From: Mucilaginibacter sp. KACC 22063
GTDB lineage: Bacteria > Bacteroidota > Bacteroidia > Sphingobacteriales > Sphingobacteriaceae
Direction of reading: 5' to 3'
Assembly (NCBI RefSeq): GCF_028736115.1
Contig: NZ_CP117877.1
Span: 3,968,001 to 4,032,000, forward strand
DNA length: 64,000 nucleotides
Shown: piece by piece, positions 1 through 10,106 of the stretch
How positions within the stretch are numbered: position 1 is the stretch's first letter
Layout: every line of letters starts with the position of its first letter
Program-made: the position numbers and the translations under genes
Notes under the pieces: generated by a model
What the model was told of the DNA's origin: nothing
Database searches by the model: none
The model's input: the letters and a program-made list of their open reading frames with translations, nothing else

Positions 1-1874
1 GTTTTCCAGGGCTGGCCTGCAAATGCGTATAGATAGGTAATGTGGTGGCTTGGCTCGTTACCATGCGCATACTGGCCAATTAAACCGCTCACATCAGGCG
101 ATGCTTCTTTACCCATGTCGCCATGAGCTATAAATAACGAATCCAATTTTTTGATGAAAGGCTCTTTACCACCCATCAGGTCCATTAAGCCATCCACATC
201 CTGCGGCACCAGCCAGGTATACTGCCATGCGTTACCTTCTGTATAATCATCGGCACGGTGGCGCGACATAAACGGACTGAATGGTGTACGCCATTCATTT
301 GCTGATACACGGCCACGCATAAAGCCGGTTTGTTTATCGAAATAGTTTTGATAGTTATGCGCACGTTTGTTGAAGTAAACATAACCAGGCTCATCATTCA
401 TTAGCTTAGCCATTTGTGCTATACCGGCATCGTCAATTGAGTATTCAAGCCCCATTGCCACACTTTCAACAGTACTATCTGCGGGAATATAGCCTAACGA
501 CTTAACCCATTTAATTCCGCCGAAGTTGTCGCGCATGGCAGTTACTTTAACCGCTTCATAGGCCAGTTTGGTATCAAAATTTTTGAAACCCTTTACATAA
601 GCATCAGCTATTACGGGTACGGCGCTGTAGCCAACCATGGTATTGGTTTCGTTACCCATTAAATGCCACATGGGCAAGCTGCCTTGCTGCTGATAAATCG
701 CCAGCATGGTTTTTACCATATCATCCACACGTTCTGGCTGAATGATGGTATATAGCGGGTTCAAAGCGCGGTAAGTATCCCACAAAGAATAGGTAGTGGT
801 ATTTTGAAAATCTGCGTTTTGATGAACCAATTTATCTGTACCGCGATAGTCGTTATTCACATCGTTAAAGGTTGAAGGCGCTATCATGGTATGATACATG
901 GCCGTATAAAACTTCTTCATCTGTGATAACGAATCTGTTTTAATCTTCACTTTTTGCAGCTCTTTATCCCATGCATGGTCGGCAGCAGCCATTATCTGTT
1001 CAAAGTTCCAGCCCGGTATCTCCTTTTTAATATTTAATAAAGCGTTTTCAGTACTTACTGGGGAAATACCTACTTTAATCATCACCTTTTCATTGGCCTT
1101 AGTAGCAAAGGTGATTACGCCTTTTACCTTTTTAGCTGTTAACGAGGTACCGCTTTTAAGTACAGTGGTATCATATACAGCAAACTTTTTAATCGGCTTT
1201 GAGAAAACCGCCGTGAAATACAGGCGCTGATCTTTTGCCCATCCTTTAGAAAAACGGTAACCTTCTACCGTAGTAGCATTAACCTGTTTGATGTAAGTAT
1301 TGGTTGGCTGATCCCAGCCTATACCCTGTTCGAGATCAATAATGATGTGTGAATTGCTCGACTTAGGGAAAGTATATTCATGAAAGCCTACCCTGTTACT
1401 GGCTGTAAGCCTTACGCCAATATTGTAACGCTTTAATTTTACTTTGTAAAAGCCTGGGCGTACAGTCTCATCTTTGTGGCTGAATAAGGAATAGTAACCT
1501 TGTGCCTGTGTATCTTTTGGTCCGCCGGCATGTGTCATGATAGCCCCTGTTGTTGGCATTACAGAAATATCACCCAAATCGCCGATGCCCGTACCGCTTA
1601 AATGCGTATGCTGAAAACCAAGTATAGTCGAATCAGAGATGTGATAACCCGAGCACCAGTCCCACCCCTGGTGTATGTTGGTTGGCCCTAACTGTACCGC
1701 ACCAAATGGCACCGAAGCACCAACAAATACGTGCCCGTGGAAACCCGTTCCAATTAGTGGATCTACATATTTAGTATAGCTTACAGGCGCAGCCGCGGCT
1801 TTGCCTTTAGTTTGGCTGTAAGCTGTTGAAAAGAGACTTAATAGCGCTAATGCGCTGAAGGTTACCTTCTTCAT
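1..1874 (-). CDS. GH92 family alpha-mannosidase, partial (C-terminus beyond left edge)
   Basis: The reading frame is open from an ATG at 1874 to the left edge, giving 624 codons without a stop. The start encodes a signal peptide ending near AYSQ, so the product is exported. The mature part opens with YVDPLIGTG, typical of the GH92 N-terminal beta-sandwich. Near the window edge the motif GNEPSHHITYLYAF carries the Glu that serves as catalytic acid in this family. The GxxD-D-Gly segment that supplies the base lies off the window. Characterised GH92 enzymes are calcium-dependent exo-alpha-mannosidases acting on N-glycans. The start lies 18 nt after the GH29 stop codon and 3' to GH20, so the three probably form one leftward transcript. 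Linkage specificity cannot be read from the sequence. Confidence 0.93.
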   Translation of the reverse strand, partial: MKKVTFSALALLSLFSTAYSQTKGKAAAAPVSYTKYVDPLIGTGFHGHVFVGASVPFGAVQLGPTNIHQGWDWCSGYHISDSTILGFQHTHLSGTGIGDLGDISVMPTTGAIMTHAGGPKDTQAQGYYSLFSHKDETVRPGFYKVKLKRYNIGVRLTASNRVGFHEYTFPKSSNSHIIIDLEQGIGWDQPTNTYIKQVNATTVEGYRFSKGWAKDQRLYFTAVFSKPIKKFAVYDTTVLKSGTSLTAKKVKGVITFATKANEKVMIKVGISPVSTENALLNIKKEIPGWNFEQIMAAADHAWDKELQKVKIKTDSLSQMKKFYTAMYHTMIAPSTFNDVNNDYRGTDKLVHQNADFQNTTTYSLWDTYRALNPLYTIIQPERVDDMVKTMLAIYQQQGSLPMWHLMGNETNTMVGYSAVPVIADAYVKGFKNFDTKLAYEAVKVTAMRDNFGGIKWVKSLGYIPADSTVESVAMGLEYSIDDAGIAQMAKLMNDEPGYVYFNKRAHNYQNYFDKQTGFMRGRVSANEWRTPFSPFMSRHRADDYTEGNAWQYTWLVPQDVDGLMDLMGGKEPFIKKLDSLFIAHGDMGKEASPDVSGLIGQYAHGNEPSHHITYLYAFAGQPWK

Positions 1875-1892
1875 TTATATCAGATTCAAGTT

Positions 1893-3989
1893 TTAATTTA
1901 AAATTCCTATCTCGGCAATCTCCGCTTTATCGCCACTGATCACCCTTAATGGAACAAATTTAAAATATCGTGCTTTAATAGCGCTTTGCAGCGGCACTAT
2001 CTGTAAAATCGGGTTCGATTTAATGTTCGAGAATTCGCCGTTTATAGCTTTAGTCCACTCCTTACCATCATTGCTGTAATAAAACTCGTAAGCATCCGTC
2101 ATGCCATCGGTGTGTTTATCCTGACGCGGCAGGTAAGTAAAGCGCGAGATGCGCCTTTCGCTTCCTAAATCTACAACAAGGCCATATTTTTCACCAACAG
2201 GCACCTCTGCAAAAGTGTATGGATCATTATCAACCGCTTTTATCAGGTCTTTGCCTTTATCTTCATCAACAGAAATATGCCAGTCGGTTTTAACAGGGCC
2301 AAACTCAATAGTCTTCATATCGCTTCGCTTGCCGTTATCAAAGCTGGCTGCCTTAATAACGCCGCCGTTGGCCAGCATAAATGGATTATCATAAACCTTT
2401 GAGGAATTATTAGGCGCAGTCCCGTTAAGTGTATACAAAATTTTAGCTACAGGTGCTTCGGTTGTAATGCTTACCTCACCTTTCGCTGTTCTTTTAATTT
2501 CCGGTGCTGATAAATGTACCGGTTCTTTAAATAAACCGAAATCGCTTAAAGCAATACATACCGGCGAACCGGTGATACGAAGCCTTACCTTTTGCGCAGT
2601 AATATTTTGCGGCAGGCGGATTAGCCTATTTGCGCCTATACTGGTAGCTGTTGCTATTTGTTTCCAGCCTTTACCTTTTAAAACATCTACAGCTACACTT
2701 TCTATACGCTGGCCCAGCTTAATATTTTCGCGCAGGCGTATTACGTTAAATGTTTTTGGCTGATGCAAATCAACAATCAGGCTTGGTGTAGTTACCTTAT
2801 CATCCGTAGCCCAGTAACTGTAACGATCATTATCGGTAAGGTGAGCGGTACCAAATTTCTGGTTGTTATGCCCTCGAACATTACTTGCCGTAAAGCTTGC
2901 CCCTTTAGCCAGGTTTACGGCGAAGGTTTGCTTAACAAGTTGCCCGAATGTTTTCAGGATTTTTTGGTCCTCCGGTGTAATGATACCTGTTTTGTCTGGA
3001 GACAGGCCCAGGTCAAGGCATGCGCCACGACCTACACTTTTGTAATAAAGATCCAGCAACTGATATGGCGATTTGCTTTGCCCATCCTGCGACTGGTGAT
3101 AGAACCAACCTGAGCGTAAAGGAACATCACACTCTGCAGGCATCCAGTATTTACCGTCGCGTGTACCCTCTGTACCTAACCAATATTTAACTAATCCATT
3201 TGCAGGCTGTTTACCCGGCTCAGATGATTCAGGCGTATATGTTTCCCATGAAGTTTCACCTGCATGGCCTTCCTCGTTACCTACCCAACGCACATCGGCG
3301 CCTGCATCACCAAATATGGCGGCACCAGGTTGCATTTTCCGGGTGATAGCCCAGGTGTTTTCCCAATCGTAGTAAGTGCTGCGGTCAATGGTTCGCTGCT
3401 CCCGGGCTCCTCCATAAAAGCCGTCGCCGCCATTTGCACCATCATGCCACGACATAAAAAGCGGCCCATAATTACTGTATAGTTCCTTTAACTGCGCACG
3501 GTAGATCTCCAGGTATTCGGGTTTACCATAAAAAGTATTAGCACGATCCCACGGCGAGCAATATATACCAAGCTTCATGTTCAGCTTATCACAAGCCTGT
3601 TGATATTCTTTCACCACATCGCCTTTACCACCTTTATAAGGGCTTTGGCTAATATTGTGCGACGTTGTGCGCGTAGGCCAAAGACAAAAGCCATCGTGGT
3701 GTTTAGCCACTACAACAATGCCTTTAAAACCACCAGCTTTAGCTGCACCAACAATCTGGGCGGCGTTGAAACCTGACGGATCAAACAATGAATTAGGCTC
3801 GTCGCCATAGCCCCACTCCTTATCATCAAAAGTGGCCATGCTAAAATGTATAATACAATACATTTCTGTTTCCTGCCATTTGATCTGCCTGTCTGTAGGC
3901 AAAGCACCGTATGGTTTGGGAGCCGGCTGAGCAAATACTGCAGCGGCCAGTAATGACAATTGCGCAAAAAGTAAGAGACGTTTAGTCAT
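1893..3989 (-). CDS. GH29 alpha-L-fucosidase with carbohydrate-binding C-terminal domains
   Basis: This 698-aa exported protein has a signal peptide ending AAAVFAQ. The N-terminal ~350 residues form a GH29 TIM barrel, with the substrate-pocket motif AKHHDGFCLWPT at about 95-106 and MSWHDGANG at 179-187, whose Asp183 is at the place of the catalytic nucleophile. The C-terminal half holds two discoidin-like (F5/8 type C, CBM32-like) beta-sandwiches at about 360-490 and 600-698, separated by a chitobiase-type domain (ILYTLNGTAPN). GH29 enzymes remove terminal alpha-L-fucose by a retaining mechanism. The gene lies 6 nt downstream of GH20 and 18 nt upstream of GH92. Whether it belongs to the broad GH29-A or the alpha1,3/4-specific GH29-B subfamily was not settled; the overall layout looks closer to GH29-B. 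Confidence 0.93.
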   Translation of the reverse strand: MTKRLLLFAQLSLLAAAVFAQPAPKPYGALPTDRQIKWQETEMYCIIHFSMATFDDKEWGYGDEPNSLFDPSGFNAAQIVGAAKAGGFKGIVVVAKHHDGFCLWPTRTTSHNISQSPYKGGKGDVVKEYQQACDKLNMKLGIYCSPWDRANTFYGKPEYLEIYRAQLKELYSNYGPLFMSWHDGANGGDGFYGGAREQRTIDRSTYYDWENTWAITRKMQPGAAIFGDAGADVRWVGNEEGHAGETSWETYTPESSEPGKQPANGLVKYWLGTEGTRDGKYWMPAECDVPLRSGWFYHQSQDGQSKSPYQLLDLYYKSVGRGACLDLGLSPDKTGIITPEDQKILKTFGQLVKQTFAVNLAKGASFTASNVRGHNNQKFGTAHLTDNDRYSYWATDDKVTTPSLIVDLHQPKTFNVIRLRENIKLGQRIESVAVDVLKGKGWKQIATATSIGANRLIRLPQNITAQKVRLRITGSPVCIALSDFGLFKEPVHLSAPEIKRTAKGEVSITTEAPVAKILYTLNGTAPNNSSKVYDNPFMLANGGVIKAASFDNGKRSDMKTIEFGPVKTDWHISVDEDKGKDLIKAVDNDPYTFAEVPVGEKYGLVVDLGSERRISRFTYLPRQDKHTDGMTDAYEFYYSNDGKEWTKAINGEFSNIKSNPILQIVPLQSAIKARYFKFVPLRVISGDKAEIAEIGILN

Positions 3990-3995
3990 AAGCTT

Positions 3996-6275
3996 TTAAT
4001 TGTTAAACCAATTTGCAGGAACATCAGCAGGAGCCGAACCATTTAAACTGTATTGTAGTTTAAGCGTATAGCCACCGCCACCTTCAACAAAGTTAAGCTC
4101 AAAAGGATGTAATCCTTTTTGCATTGCAGCTTGTCCGCTTTTTTCAACCGGCGAGTGCATGCCGTCGTTATCTATCGTTAACTGGTCGTCGATTCTTAAT
4201 ACACCAGCATCATCACACGTTAAAAAGAAGGTATAGATACCCGTTTGCGGCACATTAATATAACCTTTATAACGTAAGCCAAATGATGGTGCATTTACCT
4301 CTTTAGGTACAACAATGCCATTTACGGTAAATTGTTGTATGCCTGATGTGCTTTCCGGAATTTTAGTTGTGCCATTAAACTCACCGGGATAATAAAACAC
4401 TTTTATACCTTCATTCGCTTCCGCTTTTTTTGCAGGTACGTAATCCTGCTGTTTGTATTTAATGGTATAAACATCTCCACGGCGGCCCTCTTTAGTGAAG
4501 GTGGCAATTTTTAAATCCTGCGGTTTATTAATTACATAATTATTTAATATCGGCGAAGTAGCTACTGGTAGGGAGCCATCATTAGTGTATCTGACTGTCA
4601 TACCCGGCAGCGGGGCTTTTACCGTAACTGTTTCGCTTTTTACAAACACCTTGGTATCAATCATTCCGTCCAGATCTGGCATACGGTAATTTACATGCAA
4701 TGCATCCAGTCGTGGGAATTGCGCGATTGACCGTTGCACATAGCTGTCATATTTAGATTGGTCATTGGTCCATAGCAATTCGGCTAATGCAGTCATGCGC
4801 GGCATGAGCTGATAGTCGGCACGTTTTTCAGATGGGATGCGTTCGCTCCATAGTTCTGCCTGTGCACCGATAATCAGCTTTGCCTGTTCTTCGTTTAGCC
4901 CTGCAGGTATGGGGTTAAAGAAGTAAATATTCTTAGCGGAATTTTTATCGTATTTATTATCAAAGTACAAAGGGTTACCCGGAGCCATAACTACCTGGTT
5001 ACCATTTTTAGCTGCTTTGATTGGCGCTTGCGGCACCCATACACGCCAGTACATAATTATTGCAGATGGCGTTACGCCACCTTCGAGCACTTCATCCCAA
5101 CCCACCATTTTACGGCCATGCGCATTAAAGAATTTTTCCATGCGGTTGATGAAATAGCTTTGCAGGGCAGGCAGGTCTTTAATTCCTTCTTTTTCCATCA
5201 GTGCTTTACAGGCATCTGATTTTGCCCAGTCAGAACGATCAACCTCATCACCGCCGATATGTATATATTTAGAAGGAAAAATATCCATGATCTCTGTAAA
5301 TACATTCTGCGCAAACTCGAAGGTGCTTTCGTTACAAGGGCATATTGGCTTGGTAAACAATTTACCCCAGCTGTTTTCGCCGTTACAGGTTAAAAAGGGA
5401 TAAGCATTAATGGCAGCCATCATGTGGCCCGGCATATCAATTTCGGGTACGATATTAATGTGCCTTGCAAGTGCGTAAGCAACAACGCCTTTCATTTCCT
5501 GCTGAGTATAAAAGCCGCCATAAAGTGTTTTACCGTTGCGGTGTATAATTTGCGACTGATCAATAGCCATATCCGGGTTAGTCTCTGCCATCTTCATACA
5601 GGCAGTATCCTGGTTATTAAACGTGCGCCACGCCCCTTCTTCCGTAAGCTTAGGATATTTCTTGATCTCTATTCTCCAGCCCTGGTCATCAGTTAAATGC
5701 AGGTGCAGCGTGTTCATTTTATATAAGGCCAGCAGATCGATAAACTTTTTAAGATAGCTAACCGAGAAAAAGTGCCTTGATACATCAAGGTGAACGCCAC
5801 GCCAGTTGTATGACGGCGCATCCTGTATGGTTACAGCTGGCACATTGAGCGTTGCATGCCTTACCGGGATTTCGATATCGGCAGGCAGTAATTGTCTGAT
5901 GGTTTCCACCGCCCTGAATGCTCCGGCAGGTTCTTTTGCTGCAATAACTATTTGCTTTGGGTTAACGGTTAGTTCATAACCCTCTGTTTCTGTAATAGCA
6001 GCACTGTATTTAAATAGTATTCCGGCGTTAGTGCTCTTGACTATTGCTAATGGCTTCCCTATTGTTTTACTTAGTATATCATTCAGCTGCTTGCCCTCAT
6101 TAGCAAATTGACCTGGAACTCCTATGGTAGTTTTACTACTGATAGCAAAAACGCCATTGCCTGCTTCCAGGTGTTTTGGATAAGGTATGATTGTAAATTT
6201 TTGATCAGTACCTTGTGCATATACACTTCCCAGCAATGCAGAAAATACCCAAAATAACGTAAACAGCTTTTTCAT
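3996..6275 (-). CDS. GH20 beta-N-acetylhexosaminidase with PA14 domain
   Basis: The product is 759 aa if read from the ATG at 6275, which gives a clean signal peptide (MKKLFTLFW...SVYAQ). The frame stays open to 6362, but the extra 29 residues would bury this signal inside the chain, so the shorter start is preferred. Domains in order are a GH20b-type N-terminal domain (about 25-150), the GH20 barrel (about 155-505) with the catalytic pair Asp343-Glu344 in HIGGDEVDRSDW, a chitobiase C-terminal-type domain (about 545-605), and a PA14-type sugar-binding sandwich (about 620-750). GH20 enzymes remove terminal beta-GlcNAc or beta-GalNAc by substrate-assisted catalysis. It is the first gene of the leftward GH20-GH29-GH92 operon and diverges from the GH3 gene. 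Confidence 0.94.
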   Translation of the reverse strand: MKKLFTLFWVFSALLGSVYAQGTDQKFTIIPYPKHLEAGNGVFAISSKTTIGVPGQFANEGKQLNDILSKTIGKPLAIVKSTNAGILFKYSAAITETEGYELTVNPKQIVIAAKEPAGAFRAVETIRQLLPADIEIPVRHATLNVPAVTIQDAPSYNWRGVHLDVSRHFFSVSYLKKFIDLLALYKMNTLHLHLTDDQGWRIEIKKYPKLTEEGAWRTFNNQDTACMKMAETNPDMAIDQSQIIHRNGKTLYGGFYTQQEMKGVVAYALARHINIVPEIDMPGHMMAAINAYPFLTCNGENSWGKLFTKPICPCNESTFEFAQNVFTEIMDIFPSKYIHIGGDEVDRSDWAKSDACKALMEKEGIKDLPALQSYFINRMEKFFNAHGRKMVGWDEVLEGGVTPSAIIMYWRVWVPQAPIKAAKNGNQVVMAPGNPLYFDNKYDKNSAKNIYFFNPIPAGLNEEQAKLIIGAQAELWSERIPSEKRADYQLMPRMTALAELLWTNDQSKYDSYVQRSIAQFPRLDALHVNYRMPDLDGMIDTKVFVKSETVTVKAPLPGMTVRYTNDGSLPVATSPILNNYVINKPQDLKIATFTKEGRRGDVYTIKYKQQDYVPAKKAEANEGIKVFYYPGEFNGTTKIPESTSGIQQFTVNGIVVPKEVNAPSFGLRYKGYINVPQTGIYTFFLTCDDAGVLRIDDQLTIDNDGMHSPVEKSGQAAMQKGLHPFELNFVEGGGGYTLKLQYSLNGSAPADVPANWFNN

Positions 6276-6434
6276 GAATAAAATGTAAGAATACAACCAA
6301 GAACCTATAACAGAATGCAATGACAGCCACTTATCAACGGTCAACTTAAATAAGATCTGCAATCATTCAGTTTTATTTTACATATTTAACTATTTTAATT
6401 AAATAGCCAAACTTTTTAAAATATTTTAGAAACT
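6276..6434. promoter_or_regulatory. Divergent intergenic region between GH20 and GH3
   Basis: This AT-rich spacer must hold the promoters of the leftward GH20 operon and the rightward GH3 gene. A 17-base string at 6410-6426 (aactttttaaaatattt) recurs exactly at 10273-10289, in the other divergent spacer of this locus. No convincing pair of Bacteroidetes promoter boxes at the right spacing was found for either gene. Confidence 0.35.
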
Positions 6435-8594
6435 ATGAATCTCTTGATGAAGTTCACCGCTGCTGCTATGCTGGTTGCAGGGACACAATTTTGCATGGCG
6501 CAAGACAAGCCAACTTACCTTAATGCTAACCTGCCTGCCGAAGTAAGAGCCGATGATTTGATCAAGAAATTAACGCTTACCGAAAAAGCTTTATTATTAG
6601 GTTACCGCAGCAAAGCAATTGATCGTTTAAACATACCGGCTTACAACTGGTGGAATGAAGGTTTACATGGCGTAGCTCGTGCAGGCGAAGCCACCATTTT
6701 CCCCCAAGCTATTGGGCTTGCAGCAACATTTAATCTAAAGCTTGTAACCGAAATTGGTGATGTAATTTCTACTGAAGCCCGTGCAAAAAATAATTTGGCT
6801 ATCCGTCGCGGCGACCGCGGCATGTACGTAGGGCTTACTTACTGGTCGCCCAACATTAACATATTCCGTGACCCGCGCTGGGGACGCGGACAAGAAACCT
6901 ACGGCGAAGATCCTTATTTAACCAGCCAGATCGGCATGGCCTATGTGAATGGCATGCAGGGTAACATACCGGGTAAACTAAAGATATCTGCTACTGCAAA
7001 ACACTTTGTGGCACACAGCGGACCTGAGAATACCCGTGATTACTTTAATTCTATAGTAAGCGACCGCGATTTACATGATACCTATTTATATGCGTTTAAC
7101 AAATTGGTTAAAGGCGGGGTATCCAGCGTAATGACTGCTTATAACAGCGTGAATGGCGTACCCAACTCTGTAAATAAAGACCTGCTTAATATTGTAAAAA
7201 AAGATTGGGGCTTTAAAGGATATATTGTTACAGATTGCGGTGCTTTAGATGATGTATTTGCTACGCACAAATATGTAAAAACACCTGCCGAAGCTGCTGC
7301 CGGAGCAATTAAGGCCGGCATCAACCTGGATTGTTCGGCAGTATTGCAATCTGACGTGGTGAAAGCAGTTGAGCAAAAACTGATCACTGAAAAGGATGTA
7401 GATGCTGCTTTAAAACCCTTGTTGCTTACCCAATTAAAATTAGGGTTCTTTGATAATCCTGATACTTCGCCTTATAAAAATTACCTGGCCGATAGTATTC
7501 ATAACCAGCCACACGTAGACCTTGCCAAACAAGCTGCATTACAAAGCATGGTGCTGTTAAAAAACGACAACAATGTACTGCCATTAAAAAACAACAGCTA
7601 TAACAGCATTATGGTAGTTGGCCCTAATGCTGCTTCTTTAGATGCCATTGTTGGCAGCTATCACGGAGTGAATTCGCGCATGGTAAATTTTGTGGAAGGC
7701 TTTTCGGCAAATGTCGACAAAGGCACACGTGTAGAATATGACCTTGGCGCAGGCCAATGCGACACCACCCACTTTGGTGGTATCTGGGGAGCCGGTAATG
7801 CTGATGTTACTGTTGCGGTTATCGGTTTAACACCTGTAGACGAAGGTGAAGCCGGCGACGCATTTTTATCAGTTGCAGGCGGCGATAAAAAAACACTGGC
7901 ATTGCCTGCAAGCCATGTTGCTTTTATGAAAGCTTTAAGAAAAGGTGTAAAAAAACCTATCATTGCCGTAGTGACAGCAGGCAGCGATGTTGACATTGCC
8001 TCGATAGCGCCTTATGCTGATGCCATCATTTTAGCCTGGTACCCGGGCGAGCAAGGCGGTAATGCACTGGCAGATATCGTGCTTGGCAAAGTTTCACCAT
8101 CAGGCCGATTGCCGTTAACCTTCTATAATTCTGTGAACGATCTGCCAGCTTTTGATAATTATGGAATGAAAGGCCGTACGTATCGCTATTTTAAAGGGCA
8201 GGTACAATATCCGTTTGGCTATGGATTAAGCTATACTACGTTTGATTATGAACCTGCACAGCTAACCAAAACAAAGTATAAAGAGACTGACTCATTAACT
8301 GTAACCTGTAAACTGACCAACAAAGGCAGCATGAAGGGCGATGATGTGATACAGGCTTATGTAGAATATCCGGCTATTGACGGTTTACCCGTTAAAGAAC
8401 TGAAAGCCTTTAAACGCGAAACGTTAGCCGCTGGCGAGTCAAGCGATATTACGTTAACAATCCCGGTAAGTGAATTAAAGAAATGGGATCCGGCTCAGAA
8501 AAAGGCTAAGCTTTATCCCGGAAAGTATACGATTAAAGTTGGTGAGAACTCCCGCGACAATAAATCAGTTGGTGAATTTACCATAGGCAAATAA
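6435..8594 (+). CDS. GH3 family beta-glycosidase (beta-xylosidase/beta-glucosidase type)
   Basis: This 719-aa protein has a signal peptide (cleavage near CMAQ) and the layout of exo-acting GH3 enzymes. It has a barrel domain with WSPNINIFRDPRWGRGQETYGEDP at about 137-160 (shown here as two overlapping signature blocks), KHFVAHSGPE at 189-198 and GYIVTDCGALDDV at 262-274, where Asp267 is the expected nucleophile. An alpha/beta sandwich follows (about 370-600), then a C-terminal fibronectin-III-like domain. An in-frame ATG at 6447 is an alternative start with an equally good signal peptide. Substrate is not readable from sequence. In this context removal of the core beta-1,2-xylose of plant N-glycans is a reasonable hypothesis; beta-glucosidase is the main alternative. 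It diverges from GH20 and ends in a strong bidirectional terminator. Confidence 0.92.
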   Translation: MNLLMKFTAAAMLVAGTQFCMAQDKPTYLNANLPAEVRADDLIKKLTLTEKALLLGYRSKAIDRLNIPAYNWWNEGLHGVARAGEATIFPQAIGLAATFNLKLVTEIGDVISTEARAKNNLAIRRGDRGMYVGLTYWSPNINIFRDPRWGRGQETYGEDPYLTSQIGMAYVNGMQGNIPGKLKISATAKHFVAHSGPENTRDYFNSIVSDRDLHDTYLYAFNKLVKGGVSSVMTAYNSVNGVPNSVNKDLLNIVKKDWGFKGYIVTDCGALDDVFATHKYVKTPAEAAAGAIKAGINLDCSAVLQSDVVKAVEQKLITEKDVDAALKPLLLTQLKLGFFDNPDTSPYKNYLADSIHNQPHVDLAKQAALQSMVLLKNDNNVLPLKNNSYNSIMVVGPNAASLDAIVGSYHGVNSRMVNFVEGFSANVDKGTRVEYDLGAGQCDTTHFGGIWGAGNADVTVAVIGLTPVDEGEAGDAFLSVAGGDKKTLALPASHVAFMKALRKGVKKPIIAVVTAGSDVDIASIAPYADAIILAWYPGEQGGNALADIVLGKVSPSGRLPLTFYNSVNDLPAFDNYGMKGRTYRYFKGQVQYPFGYGLSYTTFDYEPAQLTKTKYKETDSLTVTCKLTNKGSMKGDDVIQAYVEYPAIDGLPVKELKAFKRETLAAGESSDITLTIPVSELKKWDPAQKKAKLYPGKYTIKVGENSRDNKSVGEFTIGK

Positions 8595-8631
8595 ACAAGA
8601 AGGGCGGCTAAATTAGCCGCCCTTCTTGTTT
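8593..8631. terminator. Bidirectional intrinsic terminator between GH3 and GH29
   Basis: A perfect inverted repeat has an 18-bp arm at 8593-8610, a 3-nt loop, and the matching arm at 8614-8631. It begins inside the TAA stop codon of GH3 and has an A-run on the left and a T-run on the right, so it can end transcription from both converging genes. Confidence 0.85.
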
Positions 8632-8648
8632 AATATTAGTAGGCGTTG

Positions 8649-10106
8649 TTAATTATATGCTAATTTAAATACGGCTGCATGTTTTAGGTTATTAACCGCT
8701 GATGCCATTTGCAAATGCACACCACTACCGTTAACCTTCCATTTCACACTTTGCTTAGAACCCAATAGTGTTACCTTTTTCAAGCCTTTTACATTATCCA
8801 GTTTAATATCCATAGCGGCTGGTACATTCACCTGCTCACCATTACCCATAACAAAGGCATAAATAGCTTTACCATTTTTAGATTGTGAGTAGTAGACGTT
8901 GCCATCAGAATATGGAGCAACGGCTTTAGAACCATATATCGCTTCGCCATTGATATTAATCCATTCGCCAATACCTTGTAAACGCTTATAAGCTTCAGTA
9001 TCCCAATCACCATCAGGACCGGGGCCGATGTTCATTAGCAGGTTACCGCCTCTTGATACAATCTTCACTAATAACTGTACTATGGTTGATACTGATTTAT
9101 ACTGATCATTCGGCACATAGCTCCATGAGTTACCCATGGTAATACAGGACTCCCAGGGATGGTCAAGCGGTGCAGCAGGCACTTCCTGCTCTGGTGTAGT
9201 GTAATTTTCATATTCGCCGCTAACGGTACGATCCACTACAATTAATCCCGGCTGGTGCTGCCTGGCCATAGTTGCAATTTTAGGCATATCAATATCCTGA
9301 TTAAATTTAATGCCCTTCTGCCAGTCAACAGTAGTATCAACGGTGCTAAGCGGCCTAACCCATCCACCATCAAGCCATAAAATATCTACATTACCATAAC
9401 CGGTCATTAATTCCTGGATCTGGTTATAAGTAAAATCTTTAAACTGGTTCCATTTATCCGGGTGCTTGGCGGGATCATAATTTACGTTACGGTCTTTAGG
9501 CGGAAAATACGGCCACCAGTAATAAGGTGAATGCCAGTCGGGTTTTGAGAAGTAAGCGCCGATCATAAAATTCTGCTTCCTGAACGCATTAAATATTTCT
9601 TTGGTAACGTTTGCACGCGGATTTTTTGAGAACGGAGTTTTAGGATCAGTGATCTTGTAGTCGCTTTGCTTGGTATCAAACATGGCAAAGCCATCATGGT
9701 GCTTGGTGGTGAAGATCACATACTTCATCCCGGCAGTTTTAGCGGCCTGCACCCATTTTTCAGGATTAAATTTTACGGGATTAAAAGTTGTCTGTAAATT
9801 TTCGTAAGCCTTAACGTATCCGGCGTAGGTTGCAGAGTAAGGCCCTTTCCTTTGTGTCCACCCTTCATCCTCGGGGCAAATGCTCCAACTTTCTACAACT
9901 CCCCACTCACTATAAGTTCCCCAGTGCATAAATAAGCCGAATTTGAGGTCTTGCCAGTTTTTAATTTTCTGCTGAACCGCAGGATCAGATGGAAAAATGT
10001 ATTTTTTTGACATGTTATGTTGCTGGGCAACAACCGTCCCGGAAAATAAAATTCCTATAAAAATACTTGTTACTAAATTGTAAATGTGCGATTTCATTAT
10101 CATCAA
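8649..10106 (-). CDS. GH29 alpha-L-fucosidase (second copy, compact form)
   Basis: This 485-aa exported protein has a signal peptide (starting at M1 or M4, cleavage near VVAQ). The GH29 barrel opens with KFGLFMHWGTYSEWG at about 55-69 and has TTKHHDGFAMFDT at 133-145. ILWLDGGWV at 242-250 places the catalytic nucleophile at Asp246. A short C-terminal sandwich replaces the multiple binding domains seen in the other GH29 of this locus. The barrel resembles the broad-specificity GH29-A type, so the two fucosidases probably cleave different linkages. It is transcribed alone, convergent with GH3 and divergent from the SusC gene. Confidence 0.92.
   Translation of the reverse strand: MMIMKSHIYNLVTSIFIGILFSGTVVAQQHNMSKKYIFPSDPAVQQKIKNWQDLKFGLFMHWGTYSEWGVVESWSICPEDEGWTQRKGPYSATYAGYVKAYENLQTTFNPVKFNPEKWVQAAKTAGMKYVIFTTKHHDGFAMFDTKQSDYKITDPKTPFSKNPRANVTKEIFNAFRKQNFMIGAYFSKPDWHSPYYWWPYFPPKDRNVNYDPAKHPDKWNQFKDFTYNQIQELMTGYGNVDILWLDGGWVRPLSTVDTTVDWQKGIKFNQDIDMPKIATMARQHQPGLIVVDRTVSGEYENYTTPEQEVPAAPLDHPWESCITMGNSWSYVPNDQYKSVSTIVQLLVKIVSRGGNLLMNIGPGPDGDWDTEAYKRLQGIGEWININGEAIYGSKAVAPYSDGNVYYSQSKNGKAIYAFVMGNGEQVNVPAAMDIKLDNVKGLKKVTLLGSKQSVKWKVNGSGVHLQMASAVNNLKHAAVFKLAYN

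Noticed and set aside
6276..6362. N-terminal extension of the GH20 protein
   Set aside because: The extra 29 residues would precede a normal signal peptide that begins at the ATG at 6275; the extension is AT-rich spacer.
6422..6429. TATTTTAG as -7 box for GH3
   Set aside because: It ends 5 nt before the ATG, which would leave almost no leader, and there is no -33 box at the right distance.
7661..7996. 111-codon open frame antisense to GH3
   Set aside because: It mirrors the GH3 coding frame, with low-complexity Ser/Thr/Pro content typical of antisense frames.
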